DNA of 64,000 nt from Pilosibacter fragilis (lineage in GTDB: Bacteria > Bacillota > Clostridia > Lachnospirales > Lachnospiraceae), in assembly GCF_032490495.1 (NCBI RefSeq), contig NZ_JAVYJB010000003.1:62001-126000 (forward strand), written 5' to 3'. Under the pieces are notes generated by a model, which was not told the DNA's origin, ran no database searches, and saw only the letters and a list, made by a program, of their open reading frames with translations. Position numbers and translations under genes: made by a program. How positions within the stretch are numbered: the first letter of the stretch is position 1; every line of letters begins with the position of its first letter. Below are positions 8,132-15,323 of this stretch, in pieces.

Positions 8132-8381
8132 AATTAAACCCTCCTTTTTCTATTACATCCGCCACTTCCTTTGGAGTCATCCCCATTGCGGAAAACAAAT
8201 CAATAAATGGCTGCTGTACGGTACTTAAAGGCGCTTTTTCTCCAATCAGTATCACGCCGGGGATCGTTTCAATCACCAGATCGGTATCCGGTGAGATGTC
8301 TGCCGCATGGAGCAGCGTATTGGGAATGGACAGAACACTCTGTCGCCCGCTTCTTTTCTTTTTCTGTTTTTTATGTCTCAT
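8124..8381 (-). CDS. Small protein with AbrB/MazE-like N-terminus
   Basis: The start at 8381 is chosen because it forms an ATGA overlap with the methyltransferase stop (8378-8380) and has GAGAGG upstream. The 85-residue product begins with a very basic run (MRHKKQKKKRSGRQSV), then LSIPNTLLHAADISPDTDLVIETIPGV..., which looks like a degenerate AbrB-type beta-hairpin, and ends in a short helix (MTPKEVADVIEKGG). A DNA-binding partner of the following AbrB-like protein is a reasonable guess. Confidence 0.6.
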   Translation of the reverse strand: MRHKKQKKKRSGRQSVLSIPNTLLHAADISPDTDLVIETIPGVILIGEKAPLSTVQQPFIDLFSAMGMTPKEVADVIEKGGFNYE

Positions 8382-9361
8382 AGTGCCTCTCTTTCCGGGG
8401 ACCATACCCCTGTAATTTCATAGCAGTCCTCATCATCTTCTTCACCCAATCCGAACAGACGCATCTGTCTTGGCTGTGACCGTTCCATTTCTTTCGGATC
8501 ATAATTGGTAATAATCACTTCCGGAAACTCACAGCCGCCTTCATATCTTTGGGCGAGATTGTTCAGCCGGGTAACGGCAGTGATATAATATCCGTCATAC
8601 AATTCGCGGATAAAATCACAGTCGTTATAGCTTACCATCCACTTCCCGCGGCAGGCTTTCAGCGTATCCCGAAGCCTCATATGATCCTCCTTTCGGAACA
8701 CCACCTCATAATGGCCTTCGGTTTCATAGTAAGGCGGATCGCAATAAAAAAAGGCGTTGTCACGGTCATACTGCCGTATCAACGCCTCAAAGTCCTTATT
8801 CTCGATTACGGTTTCAGAAAGCCTGTGAGATGCCTGCCAGATTGCGTCAAAGCATTTCCGCACATCGAATGGCTGGCATCCGAAAGAGGTACAGCCGCTG
8901 CCGTAGCTGTATCGGATCAGTTTGAAAAAAGCCGCCGCCCGTTTGACATCCGTCATCTGTGCATTTTCCAAAAGGATCGCGCGGATTTCCTCATAATCAG
9001 GCGGGGAGAGGTTCTGCTCGGCAAGAGTCAGTTCCTCCTGCAAAAATGTGGTGTCCGGCTCCTGCTTTTCCAAGAATGTGCGGATCATGGAAAACTCATC
9101 CCGGCTGTTGATCGGTAAAAATCCCAGTTCCAGCAAAAAAGCACATGTCCTGTTCTTGACACAGTAAAAAAGATTTGCCAGATTGGAATTGTAGTCGTTA
9201 TAAACCTCCAGCTTCCGCTTCAGATTCGGCGGTTTTCCAAACAATACCCATCCACCGCCGCCAAATACTTCAATGTACCGGTCAAACTGAACGGGGAACA
9301 TCGTGTAAATCAGTTTCCGCAGGGCCTTCTTTCCGCCTACCCATGCAATAAAACTGTTCAT
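8378..9361 (-). CDS. DNA adenine N6-methyltransferase, D12 (Dam/DpnM-like) class
   Basis: A 327-residue enzyme with the alpha-type motif order: the AdoMet-binding FxGxG-like motif near residue 33 (IEVFGGGGWVLFGKPP), VYNDYNSNLANLFY, and the catalytic DPPY motif near residue 205 (FFYCDPPYYETEGHYE). N-terminal FIAWVGGKKALRKLI is typical of the D12 class. It transfers a methyl group to adenine in a short target. No partner restriction enzyme is nearby, so it is an orphan methylase. On an ICE it would protect the element from host restriction or mark it. GGAGG precedes the ATG. Confidence 0.9.
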   Translation of the reverse strand: MNSFIAWVGGKKALRKLIYTMFPVQFDRYIEVFGGGGWVLFGKPPNLKRKLEVYNDYNSNLANLFYCVKNRTCAFLLELGFLPINSRDEFSMIRTFLEKQEPDTTFLQEELTLAEQNLSPPDYEEIRAILLENAQMTDVKRAAAFFKLIRYSYGSGCTSFGCQPFDVRKCFDAIWQASHRLSETVIENKDFEALIRQYDRDNAFFYCDPPYYETEGHYEVVFRKEDHMRLRDTLKACRGKWMVSYNDCDFIRELYDGYYITAVTRLNNLAQRYEGGCEFPEVIITNYDPKEMERSQPRQMRLFGLGEEDDEDCYEITGVWSPEREAL

Positions 9362-9392
9362 GCCGCATCACCTCCTTCCGGCGGCAGGCTAT

Positions 9393-9764
9393 TCATGGCT
9401 GCATGGTCATTTCTCCGCCTGATGGCTGTGGTTCTAATCGTGCCTCCAATTGTTCAGCTGTTTCTTTCTGGAACTCCGAAAGGCTCATGTCCTCTCCAAG
9501 ATATCCCCAGTCCTCCGGATAATAGCTTCCTGATTCATCCATCGGAAACGGTTCTTTGCTTAGTATCGTTCCCCAATGATTCACCAATACAAACGGTTTC
9601 ACTTCCGCCATGTTACCGTCAAGGTCATCGGAATCCCTGACATCATAGCAAAAAATTCCTTCCGGAACCGTATCCCGGTCAAGCCGCATATTGGTAAACA
9701 GCACAACGTTATGATCAATCTCCGCCAGTTCATACTTCTGTGTGTTGGCATCCAATCCCTTCAT
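9393..9764 (-). CDS. Hypothetical ICE protein resembling LPD28-type domains
   Basis: A 123-residue acidic protein. The central pattern VVLFTNMRLDRDTVPEGIFCYDVRDSDD then FVLVNHWGTILSKEPF resembles a small domain (LPD28, from memory) found within large polyvalent proteins of mobile elements. No catalytic motif is seen. Its ATG comes directly after the ArdA-like stop, with GGAGG inside the end of that gene, so translation is probably coupled. Confidence 0.6.
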   Translation of the reverse strand: MKGLDANTQKYELAEIDHNVVLFTNMRLDRDTVPEGIFCYDVRDSDDLDGNMAEVKPFVLVNHWGTILSKEPFPMDESGSYYPEDWGYLGEDMSLSEFQKETAEQLEARLEPQPSGGEMTMQP

Positions 9765-10583
9765 TTACATTCCTCCCATCTGCATGGATTCTGTCTGACT
9801 GTATTTTGATACGAACGGGTTCTCGTTGCGTAAGATCATACCGTATGCGGTCTGGACATGTCCGGCTTGCTGCATCTGCCGCTCACCATATCCCATAAAA
9901 TCGAACATGGCAAAAGCCGGATCGTTTGGATCGATTCCGGCTTCTCTGAAAATATATTCCGCATATGCCGCAGGGGAGTACATCTTGGGATCAAAATCAT
10001 AACAGTCAAGGTTTTCTGCAACATCCAATGCAAAATCAATTTCATTGCGGATTTCCAACTCCAATGCCGCCTTGAATTTTGCCAGAGTCCTTTGATCCGG
10101 AAACGCCTGTATTTTCTGTGCCAGAGTATTGAGCTTTTCCACATCTTCGTCACCGGCAAGGGGATAGGGAAAAGCGGTGCTGATACTGCCCGCTATCAGG
10201 CAGTTATCAAAAGAGTGTTCGCCCAGCTGTTTCAGCACACTCTGCATTTCCTGCTCTGTTGCAGGCAGTTCCAGCCATACACCGACTTCATCCGGCTTAT
10301 CAAGACTGCTCAACAGAACAGATATCACGCCTTTTGGCATATCAGGAATATCCGGCAAATGAATTCCGTCATACCATTCCTGATGCGGCATACTGTTTGG
10401 GAATATATATCCGGCTTCTGTATAAGTTCCCATATCCGAACGCCGCATTTCCTGCCCGACTTTTTCTTCATCCAATAAATCCCCAAGTACAGAGAAGAGA
10501 TGCTGAACTGTTTGATAGCTTGCAGGAAAGTTAAGCCATGCTCCTGCATCTGTTTGTGGAGTCCTTAAATATACATTCAGCAT
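9765..10583 (-). CDS. ArdA-like antirestriction protein
   Basis: A 272-residue, strongly acidic protein. ArdA proteins mimic DNA and block type I restriction enzymes during conjugative entry. Features consistent with this are the high Asp/Glu content, VWLELPATEQEMQSVLKQLG at about residue 100, and FPYPLAGDEDVEKLNTLAQKIQ, a pattern common to ArdA homologues from Firmicutes ICEs. It overlaps the upstream gene's stop by seven bases. Similarity to characterised ArdA is modest, so the call rests on domain resemblance plus ICE context. Confidence 0.65.
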   Translation of the reverse strand: MLNVYLRTPQTDAGAWLNFPASYQTVQHLFSVLGDLLDEEKVGQEMRRSDMGTYTEAGYIFPNSMPHQEWYDGIHLPDIPDMPKGVISVLLSSLDKPDEVGVWLELPATEQEMQSVLKQLGEHSFDNCLIAGSISTAFPYPLAGDEDVEKLNTLAQKIQAFPDQRTLAKFKAALELEIRNEIDFALDVAENLDCYDFDPKMYSPAAYAEYIFREAGIDPNDPAFAMFDFMGYGERQMQQAGHVQTAYGMILRNENPFVSKYSQTESMQMGGM

Positions 10584-11272
10584 CGTTTACTCCTTTCCGC
10601 ACTCAATACGCCGCATCCATAACGGCGAATCAAAAATGCTGTGATAATCAGTTCAAATGTCATATCACCAACCAATTCCGGATCAACCAGTTCAGACAGA
10701 CTGATGTGTTTGGTTCCCTGATATAAATCCTTTGCAGTATGGAACAGCACATACCCGTTTAAATCCACGCCGTGAATGTGAATCTTTTGAAAATGGATGA
10801 TATCCGGTTCGATTGCGGATATTGCTTTTCCCCACAGGAATCGGTCTGCAGACAAAAGATATAATGCGGCACACATGGCATCTTCTTCTGCTGTCCGGAT
10901 ATGACGCTCCCATAAAGGTTCAAACCGTTCTCTGTGACCGGCAAGGAAAAAGCAGGGATGCGACTGCGCTGACAGCCGGGCCACACGGTTCACAAACGGG
11001 CTGACGCTTACCTCTGCTGTCAACTTTTCCAACAGTTCTTCGAATGGCACACAGCCTGCCACAAGCCGTTCACGCAGGCAGATACAGCCATCCGCTTTTT
11101 CGCATTTTCTTTTTCTGCTTTTATAGGCACATAGGCGACAGTCACAGTCCTTTGCGCTGTACCTAAAATGACTTACCGCCATTCCGGTTCCTCTGGAATG
11201 GAAGCCCGGAATGCGTTGCATTTCCTGCTCCGTTCCTGCATAGGGGGTGTCACTCATAAATCTTGCGGTCAT
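10577..11272 (-). CDS. Cys-rich hypothetical ICE protein (231 aa)
   Basis: Residues 40-75 hold a dense cysteine cluster (CDCRLCAYKSRKRKC, then DGCICLRERLVAGC) that could bind zinc or an iron-sulfur cluster. The rest is a helical domain without a recognised motif; two stretches read HFQKIHIHGVDLNGYVL and ELVDPELVGDMTFELI. AAGGAGTGAG precedes the ATG. It overlaps the ArdA-like start. Function unknown; proteins of this type seem restricted to ICEs. Confidence 0.65.
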   Translation of the reverse strand: MTARFMSDTPYAGTEQEMQRIPGFHSRGTGMAVSHFRYSAKDCDCRLCAYKSRKRKCEKADGCICLRERLVAGCVPFEELLEKLTAEVSVSPFVNRVARLSAQSHPCFFLAGHRERFEPLWERHIRTAEEDAMCAALYLLSADRFLWGKAISAIEPDIIHFQKIHIHGVDLNGYVLFHTAKDLYQGTKHISLSELVDPELVGDMTFELIITAFLIRRYGCGVLSAERSKRC

Positions 11273-11300
11273 ATCTTCTCACTCCTTACTCTCAAAATTT

Positions 11301-11573
11301 CTATTGAAAGGTCATTCCGCCTCTTTCCTGCGTCGGTGTTTCCGATTGTTCCAAGGCTGCAACCGCTTCTTCCTTTGAATGGAATAATCTTTGCGGAGAG
11401 GCTCGATGAAAAAGCCCGGTATGGCTGCGTACCCCGAAGTATCTTCCGTCATAGCTCTCCACGGTATATTCACAGGTGCTTTTCTTGGCTTTATTGATGA
11501 TCATCACGCAGGTATCACCTTTGTTCCATCCATATGGAAAATCGTAAACCTGCTCTTGCTGTCTTGTTTTCAT
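11301..11573 (-). CDS. Small hypothetical ICE protein (90 aa)
   Basis: The ATG at 11573 is preferred, with AAAGGATGG upstream; an earlier in-frame ATG lies in front of that site. The product has a beta-rich middle (YDFPYGWNKGDTCVMIINK, YTVESYDGRYFGVRSHTG) and a C-terminal helix (SKEEAVAALEQSE). Ends in GGMTFQ, similar to tails of neighbouring proteins. No function recognised. Confidence 0.55.
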   Translation of the reverse strand: MKTRQQEQVYDFPYGWNKGDTCVMIINKAKKSTCEYTVESYDGRYFGVRSHTGLFHRASPQRLFHSKEEAVAALEQSETPTQERGGMTFQ

Positions 11574-11613
11574 AATTCTCTGCCATCCTTTCTTCTTACC
11601 AAAAATGCGCAAT

Positions 11614-11652
11614 AAAAAAGACCGGTCATCCTGAGTTTCCTACTGACCGATC
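11614..11652 (-). terminator. Intrinsic terminator between ICE genes
   Basis: On the minus strand GATCGGTCA (11644-11652) pairs with TGACCGGTC (11620-11628) with one wobble, followed by TTTTTT. It ends the transcript of the 11668-12228 gene and separates it from the operon beginning at 11573. Confidence 0.75.
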
Positions 11653-11667
11653 CTGTTGTTTGCTGTT

Positions 11668-12228
11668 TTAAGAAAACTCCATTTTCATGCCTTCTTCCGG
11701 CTCTGAGGATGTGATATTCACATAATCGGCAATAACCATCAACGCTTCCTCATAGCTGTGACATTCTCCGCCTGTGATTCTCTGCCGCATTTTTTCCGCC
11801 TGCTCATACATTCCATTCTCTTTCAGAGTTCGGGATGCGATTCCCATCAGATTAAAAATATTTCCATCTTCACCAATGAGCGGACAATCCGGTTTTGCCT
11901 GCTGCCTCTTTGAAAAACCGCCCAGTTTGTTTTCCACATAATCGGAGAGCCAGGTTCCTCCAAACTGCTCACGGGTTTGGATTCTCCAAATGGCAAGTTT
12001 ACCGATATCCAGTTTGTGTTTCCCAAAGGCAAAGAGCAGATTGGTAAGCCCTTCATACTGAAAGACTGCAACATCATCCAGCGGCTTTCCATCTAAAAGA
12101 ATTCCCTGTTCCCGAAGAATTCCATTGATTCCATCTATCCATTCCTGAAGGTCACCGCCACACCCCTGAAGGATCAGTCCCTCTTGATGACTCATATTCT
12201 TAAGTTCTTCGGTTGTGATTTTTTTCAT
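11668..12228 (-). CDS. Hypothetical ICE protein (186 aa), first gene inside the element
   Basis: Start at 12228 is set by AAAGGAG seven bases upstream (MKKITTEELKNMSHQEG). The middle part contains GGDLQEWIDGINGILREQGI and FQYEGLTNLLFAFGKHKLDI; the C-terminal part has CPLIGEDGNIFNLMGIASRT and a helical EEALMVIADYVNIT ending. I do not recognise the family; the C-terminal segment seems shared among small ICE proteins. It is flanked on both sides by intrinsic terminators and so forms its own transcription unit. Confidence 0.7.
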   Translation of the reverse strand: MKKITTEELKNMSHQEGLILQGCGGDLQEWIDGINGILREQGILLDGKPLDDVAVFQYEGLTNLLFAFGKHKLDIGKLAIWRIQTREQFGGTWLSDYVENKLGGFSKRQQAKPDCPLIGEDGNIFNLMGIASRTLKENGMYEQAEKMRQRITGGECHSYEEALMVIADYVNITSSEPEEGMKMEFS

Positions 12229-12270
12229 ATTGACTCCTTTCTTCCTGTACGATTCTTTGAATATGAACAC

Positions 12271-12318
12271 AAAAAAGACCGGTTTCATTCGCTGCGCAGA
12301 AAACGAATATCACCGGTC
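12271..12318 (-). terminator. Intrinsic terminator, third of the series after rlmD
   Basis: GACCGGT (12312-12318 on the minus strand) pairs with ACCGGTC (12277-12283), with an inner ATTCG/CGAAT pair, followed by TTTTTT. Oriented to stop minus-strand transcription coming from rlmD or its own leader. Confidence 0.75.
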
Positions 12319-12353
12319 ATTCTTCTGTTTTGCTTGTAAAAACGGGCATATAT

Positions 12354-12392
12354 AAAAAAGAGGACCGGCGCTTTTTTCATCTGCCAATCCTC
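12354..12392 (-). terminator. Intrinsic terminator, second of the series after rlmD
   Basis: A ten-bp stem with two G-U pairs (12383-12392 with 12360-12369) followed by TTTTTT on the minus strand. Confidence 0.75.
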
Positions 12393-12444
12393 TGAATTTT
12401 CTGTTTTCATCTGTCCAAAACCCGATGTCATCTGTGAAACAGGC

Positions 12445-12480
12445 AAAAAATAAGGGGCAAAAACGCTCGTTTTTCGCCCC
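12445..12480 (-). terminator. Intrinsic terminator, first of the series after rlmD
   Basis: GGGGC/GCCCC ends (12454-12458 and 12476-12480) with an AT-rich inner stem, followed on the minus strand by TTATTTTTT. A T-run also follows on the plus strand, so it could act in both directions. Confidence 0.7.
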
Positions 12481-12505
12481 ATTTTTTGCTGATTTTTTCT
12501 CAGAA

Positions 12506-12525
12506 AACCACAACATCTTGTGGTT
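12506..12525. repeat. Perfect inverted repeat at the ICE-rlmD junction
   Basis: AACCACAA, four-base loop, TTGTGGTT. It ends nine bases beyond the rlmD stop (12534), that is, just inside the predicted element end. This is a plausible recombination-protein binding arm or a weak hairpin. Confidence 0.6.
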
Positions 12526-12533
12526 GATAGGTG

Positions 12534-14093
12534 TTATTTCTTGTCACTACCACAATACGTCATCAGAATCACTGTCTCCACATGGCTGGTGGCCGGGAAC
12601 TGGTCCACAGCCCATGCCTTCTCCGCCCTATACCCTTTCTTCTTAAAATACGCCAGATCTCTCGCCAGCGTCTCTGGATTGCAGGACACATAGACCACGC
12701 GGTCCGGATTCAAGATCGCTACAGCATCCATGAATTCTTCTGTGCTTCCGCTTCTCGGCGGATCCATAAATACCACATCGGCATGAGCGTTCTGGGAGGC
12801 CATCTGGACCATGAATTTTCCGGCATCGTTGTTGTAGAAGCGGATGTTTTTCTCGCCGTTTGCCTTCGCGTTTGTTACGGCATCCCGGACGGCATCCTTG
12901 TTTAACTCGACGCCAATGACTTCCTTCGCGGCAGACGCTGCGACGATTCCGATGGTTCCGATTCCGCAGTAGGCGTCAACAACGGTCTCTTTTCCGGTGA
13001 GTCCTGCTGCCTCGATCGCCAGGTTGTAGAGCTTCTCCGTCTGAACCGGGTTGATCTGGTAGAAGGATTTTGAGGAGATCCGGAATTTCTTGCCACAGAG
13101 GACATCGACAATAAATCCAGGTCCGTAAAGCACATGTTCCTTTTCCCCGAGGACCATGCTGGTGTCGCGGCCATTTACGTTCTGCACCACGGTCGTGATC
13201 TCCGGGTGAATCTTGCGGAGCGCCTTCACGAAGTTGTTCTTCGACGGGAACACCGGGGATGCGGTGATCAGGACTACCATGATCTCCCCTGTGGCATGGG
13301 CGGTGCGCACCAGGACATGGCGCAGGAAGCCGTATCCGGTATCCTCATCGAATACCTTCATTTTGAAGGAGGGAAGAAGTTCACGGATCGTTCCGATGAT
13401 CTCGTCCGCCTTTTTGTTCTCGATCAGGCATGTCTCCACCGGGAGAACCGTGTGGGTTCCCTCTTTATATACACCGGAGATGATATGACCTTTCCTGTCG
13501 CGGGCCATGACTGCATGGACCTTGTTCCGGTAATGGAACGGGTCGTCCATGCCGATGATCTCCTCGACCCTGCAGAACGGGCGGAGAAGCTCGGAGACTT
13601 CTTTCTTTTTGTGCTCTAACTGCTTCTCATATGGCATATCCAGATACTGACAGCCGCCGCAGGTCTTGAAATGTGGACAGAGGGATTTTTTCCGCTCTGT
13701 TTTTGCTTCTGCCTGGACAGATGCATTTTTTCCTCGAACATGTGCTGTTTTGCGGTCATCCTGGCGTTTGGCTGCGGATGCCGCCTTCTTTTTGTCACCA
13801 GCGTTCACGTTTTTCTCCCCTGTAGGATTCCATGCTCCGCCATACTTTTTTTCTAATTTTTCATCAATATATCCCAGCTTTTTTTCTACACTTTTATCCG
13901 GATTTCCGTAGTTTCTTCCGTTTCTTTTCTCTGTACCGCTGACGAAATTCTGCGTTTCTTTTCTTCCGCTATTTCTTTCGGTCTTCCCGTTCACATTTCT
14001 TCCATTATTCCCGTTTCTGCCAGCGTTCTCTTTCTTCCAGCTCTTCTTTCCATTCTCCCCGGCACCTTTAAACTTCTTTTCCCTGTATTCCAT
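12534..14093 (-). CDS. rlmD: 23S rRNA (uracil-5-)-methyltransferase RlmD/RumA with low-complexity N-terminal extension
   Basis: An AdoMet-dependent enzyme that methylates a uridine of 23S rRNA at C5. Visible are the [4Fe-4S] ligand pattern near CPHFKTCGGCQYLDMPY, the AdoMet region VVDAYCGIGTIGIVAA, the motif DPPRSGSTEEFMD, the catalytic Cys in VYVSCNPETLARDL, and the C-terminal SHVETVILM. Start taken at 14093 (GGAG 11 bases upstream); another ATG exists at 14114. The first 125 or so residues are an unusual Lys/Gly/Asn-rich extension with KNGRNYGNPDKS-like runs, absent from typical RumA. The last nine codons after SHVETVILM probably come from the inserted ICE. Confidence 0.92.
   Translation of the reverse strand: MEYREKKFKGAGENGKKSWKKENAGRNGNNGRNVNGKTERNSGRKETQNFVSGTEKRNGRNYGNPDKSVEKKLGYIDEKLEKKYGGAWNPTGEKNVNAGDKKKAASAAKRQDDRKTAHVRGKNASVQAEAKTERKKSLCPHFKTCGGCQYLDMPYEKQLEHKKKEVSELLRPFCRVEEIIGMDDPFHYRNKVHAVMARDRKGHIISGVYKEGTHTVLPVETCLIENKKADEIIGTIRELLPSFKMKVFDEDTGYGFLRHVLVRTAHATGEIMVVLITASPVFPSKNNFVKALRKIHPEITTVVQNVNGRDTSMVLGEKEHVLYGPGFIVDVLCGKKFRISSKSFYQINPVQTEKLYNLAIEAAGLTGKETVVDAYCGIGTIGIVAASAAKEVIGVELNKDAVRDAVTNAKANGEKNIRFYNNDAGKFMVQMASQNAHADVVFMDPPRSGSTEEFMDAVAILNPDRVVYVSCNPETLARDLAYFKKKGYRAEKAWAVDQFPATSHVETVILMTYCGSDKK
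12565..12590. other. Predicted ICE attachment site inside the 3' end of rlmD
   Basis: These bases encode the conserved SHVETVIL near the RlmD C-terminus. ICEs that target rum/rumA recombine within this conserved codon run, which lets the gene stay intact after insertion. The other attachment site lies outside the window, so the exact core is not visible. Confidence 0.55.
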
Positions 14094-14393
14094 AATAAAT
14101 ATTTCTCCATTCATATCTGAAACATTCCGCTTGATTCCCGGAATGCGGATGATTATAATAACACATAAAGTATAGCGTTTTTTCCCGGAATATTCCACTG
14201 AAACTTTTTACCTGGGACAATTCCGGCCGTTATACACAGTTAGACATTTTCTGAGCTGAAAATACTGCATGAAACATGCAGATTTTGCCGGCTTAGAATA
14301 CAAAACATCAGTAAAACCAGTTGTAACTGTTCCTCACATTTTCAAGAAAGGACGCAGCATCTGGACACTCCAGACACTGCCGAAAAACAAATC

Positions 14394-14960
14394 ATGAATA
14401 ATGAATCCAATACCCCTGTTGCCGAATCCGGACGCCCGAAGGACGTCACTGGACGAATCGAGACCGAAATCCGCACCTACGATCTCCTGGACTCCTTAAA
14501 TATTCCCTACATGCGCTTTGACCATGAGGCCGCATTCACTATCGACGCATGCAACGGTGCCGACGAAGTCCTTGGGATCCATATCTGCAAGAACCTCTTC
14601 CTCTGCAACGCCCAGAAGACGAAATTCTACCTTCTCCTGATGCCTGGACATAAGAAATTCAAAACGAAGGTTCTCTCCAAACAGATCGGTTCCGCGAGAC
14701 TTTCCTTTGCGGATGATGACCATATGAAGGAATTTCTTGGTCTGACTCCCGGATCTGTCAGCATCATGGGACTCATGAATGACCCTGAGAACCATGTAAA
14801 GCTTCTGATCGATTCTGACGTCTTAAAGGACGAGTATTTCGGCTGCCATCCGTGTATCAACACCACAAGCATGAAGCTCAAAACGTCCGATATCATGGAG
14901 AAATTTCTTCCGGCTGTTCATCACGAGCCGACGATCGTGGATCTTCCATGGGAGGAATAA
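14394..14960 (+). CDS. Prolyl-tRNA editing protein (YbaK/ProX-type, PrdX-like)
   Basis: A 188-residue trans-editing deacylase that removes misacylated amino acid from tRNA-Pro. The fold is recognised by FDHEAAFTIDACNGADEVLGI, CKNLFLCNAQKTKFYLLLMPG, the lysine region KKFKTKVLSKQIG, LTPGSVSIMGLMNDPENHV and the C-terminal EYFGCHPCINTTSMKLKTSDI. The first 24 residues are polar and non-conserved. The ribosome site is weak. It stands alone, convergent with the GH25 gene and with a family-1 repeat after it. Confidence 0.88.
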   Translation: MNNESNTPVAESGRPKDVTGRIETEIRTYDLLDSLNIPYMRFDHEAAFTIDACNGADEVLGIHICKNLFLCNAQKTKFYLLLMPGHKKFKTKVLSKQIGSARLSFADDDHMKEFLGLTPGSVSIMGLMNDPENHVKLLIDSDVLKDEYFGCHPCINTTSMKLKTSDIMEKFLPAVHHEPTIVDLPWEE

Positions 14961-14984
14961 AAACAGCGTTTTCCACCAATCATC

Positions 14985-15122
14985 GTAAGTACCAGTTTTC
15001 CCACACGCTAAAGTCACCTGTAGAATCCATTCCAGATCAGCTTCGCTGATGGGATTTTTGCCTTCCAGCCTATGTTTTCTTGCGGTCAGCGCAGCAAGTG
15101 CGCAGACCTACTGAACAGTTAC
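14985..15122 (+). repeat. Family-1 intergenic repeat, copy A
   Basis: About 138 bp between the convergent prolyl-tRNA editing and lysozyme genes. The 41-base core at its right end (15082-15122) closely matches copies at 27260-27389 (inverted), 47574-47705 and 52148-52221. The core folds as GGTC A GCGC loop GCGC A GACC and ends in CTGAACAGTTAC. The middle (about 15027-15061) is a terminator-like AATCCAT/ATGGGATT hairpin. The left terminus is degenerate. Confidence 0.75.
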
Positions 15123-15138
15123 TTTAAATGTATATCTA

Positions 15139-15198
15139 CAAAAAGAAGAACAGGAACGCAGATCTCATCAAGAGACCGCGTCCCCGTTCTTCTTTTTT
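15139..15198. terminator. Bidirectional intrinsic terminator
   Basis: An AAAAAGAAGAAC arm at the left pairs with GTTCTTCTTTTTT at the right, with GC-rich inner pairs. It serves the convergent prolyl-tRNA editing and GH25 genes. From 15199 to 15323 I see no other feature. Confidence 0.75.
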
Positions 15199-15323
15199 AT
15201 CCTTTATTCTATCCTGAAACCTTTATCCGCTCACTGCGCATTTTCGCAGAAAGCATACCATTTTCCTGGCCGTCAGCATCCAAAATGTGCTGATCTGCCG
15301 CCTGCTCCCCGGAAGCTCCGGTT

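Larger units (their letters stand above)
1..12590. mobile_element. End segment of an integrative and conjugative element inserted at the 3' end of rlmD/rumA
   Basis: All genes from the left edge to about 12.23 kb run on the minus strand, mostly with overlapping starts and stops. They are of kinds repeatedly found together on clostridial ICEs: SpoVG-like, YodL-like, AbrB-like, ArdA-like, D12 methyltransferase, Tad-type pilus genes and small orphan proteins. The block stops just beyond the 3' end of rlmD. The 3' end of this gene (rum/rumA) is an established ICE integration site in Firmicutes. Integrase, relaxase, coupling protein and the other end are not in the window, so the element type is inferred from cargo and insertion site. 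Confidence 0.75.

Noticed and set aside
12285..12516. Small open frames (65-68 codons) between rlmD and the first ICE gene
   Set aside because: They run through three terminator hairpins and lack ribosome sites.
15205..15323. Open frame just past the GH25 stop in another frame, which reads like a plausible polar C-terminal tail
   Set aside because: GH25 ends normally in the conserved FDANGIMQ repeat end, so a frameshifted extension is not needed; 37 codons could be chance.
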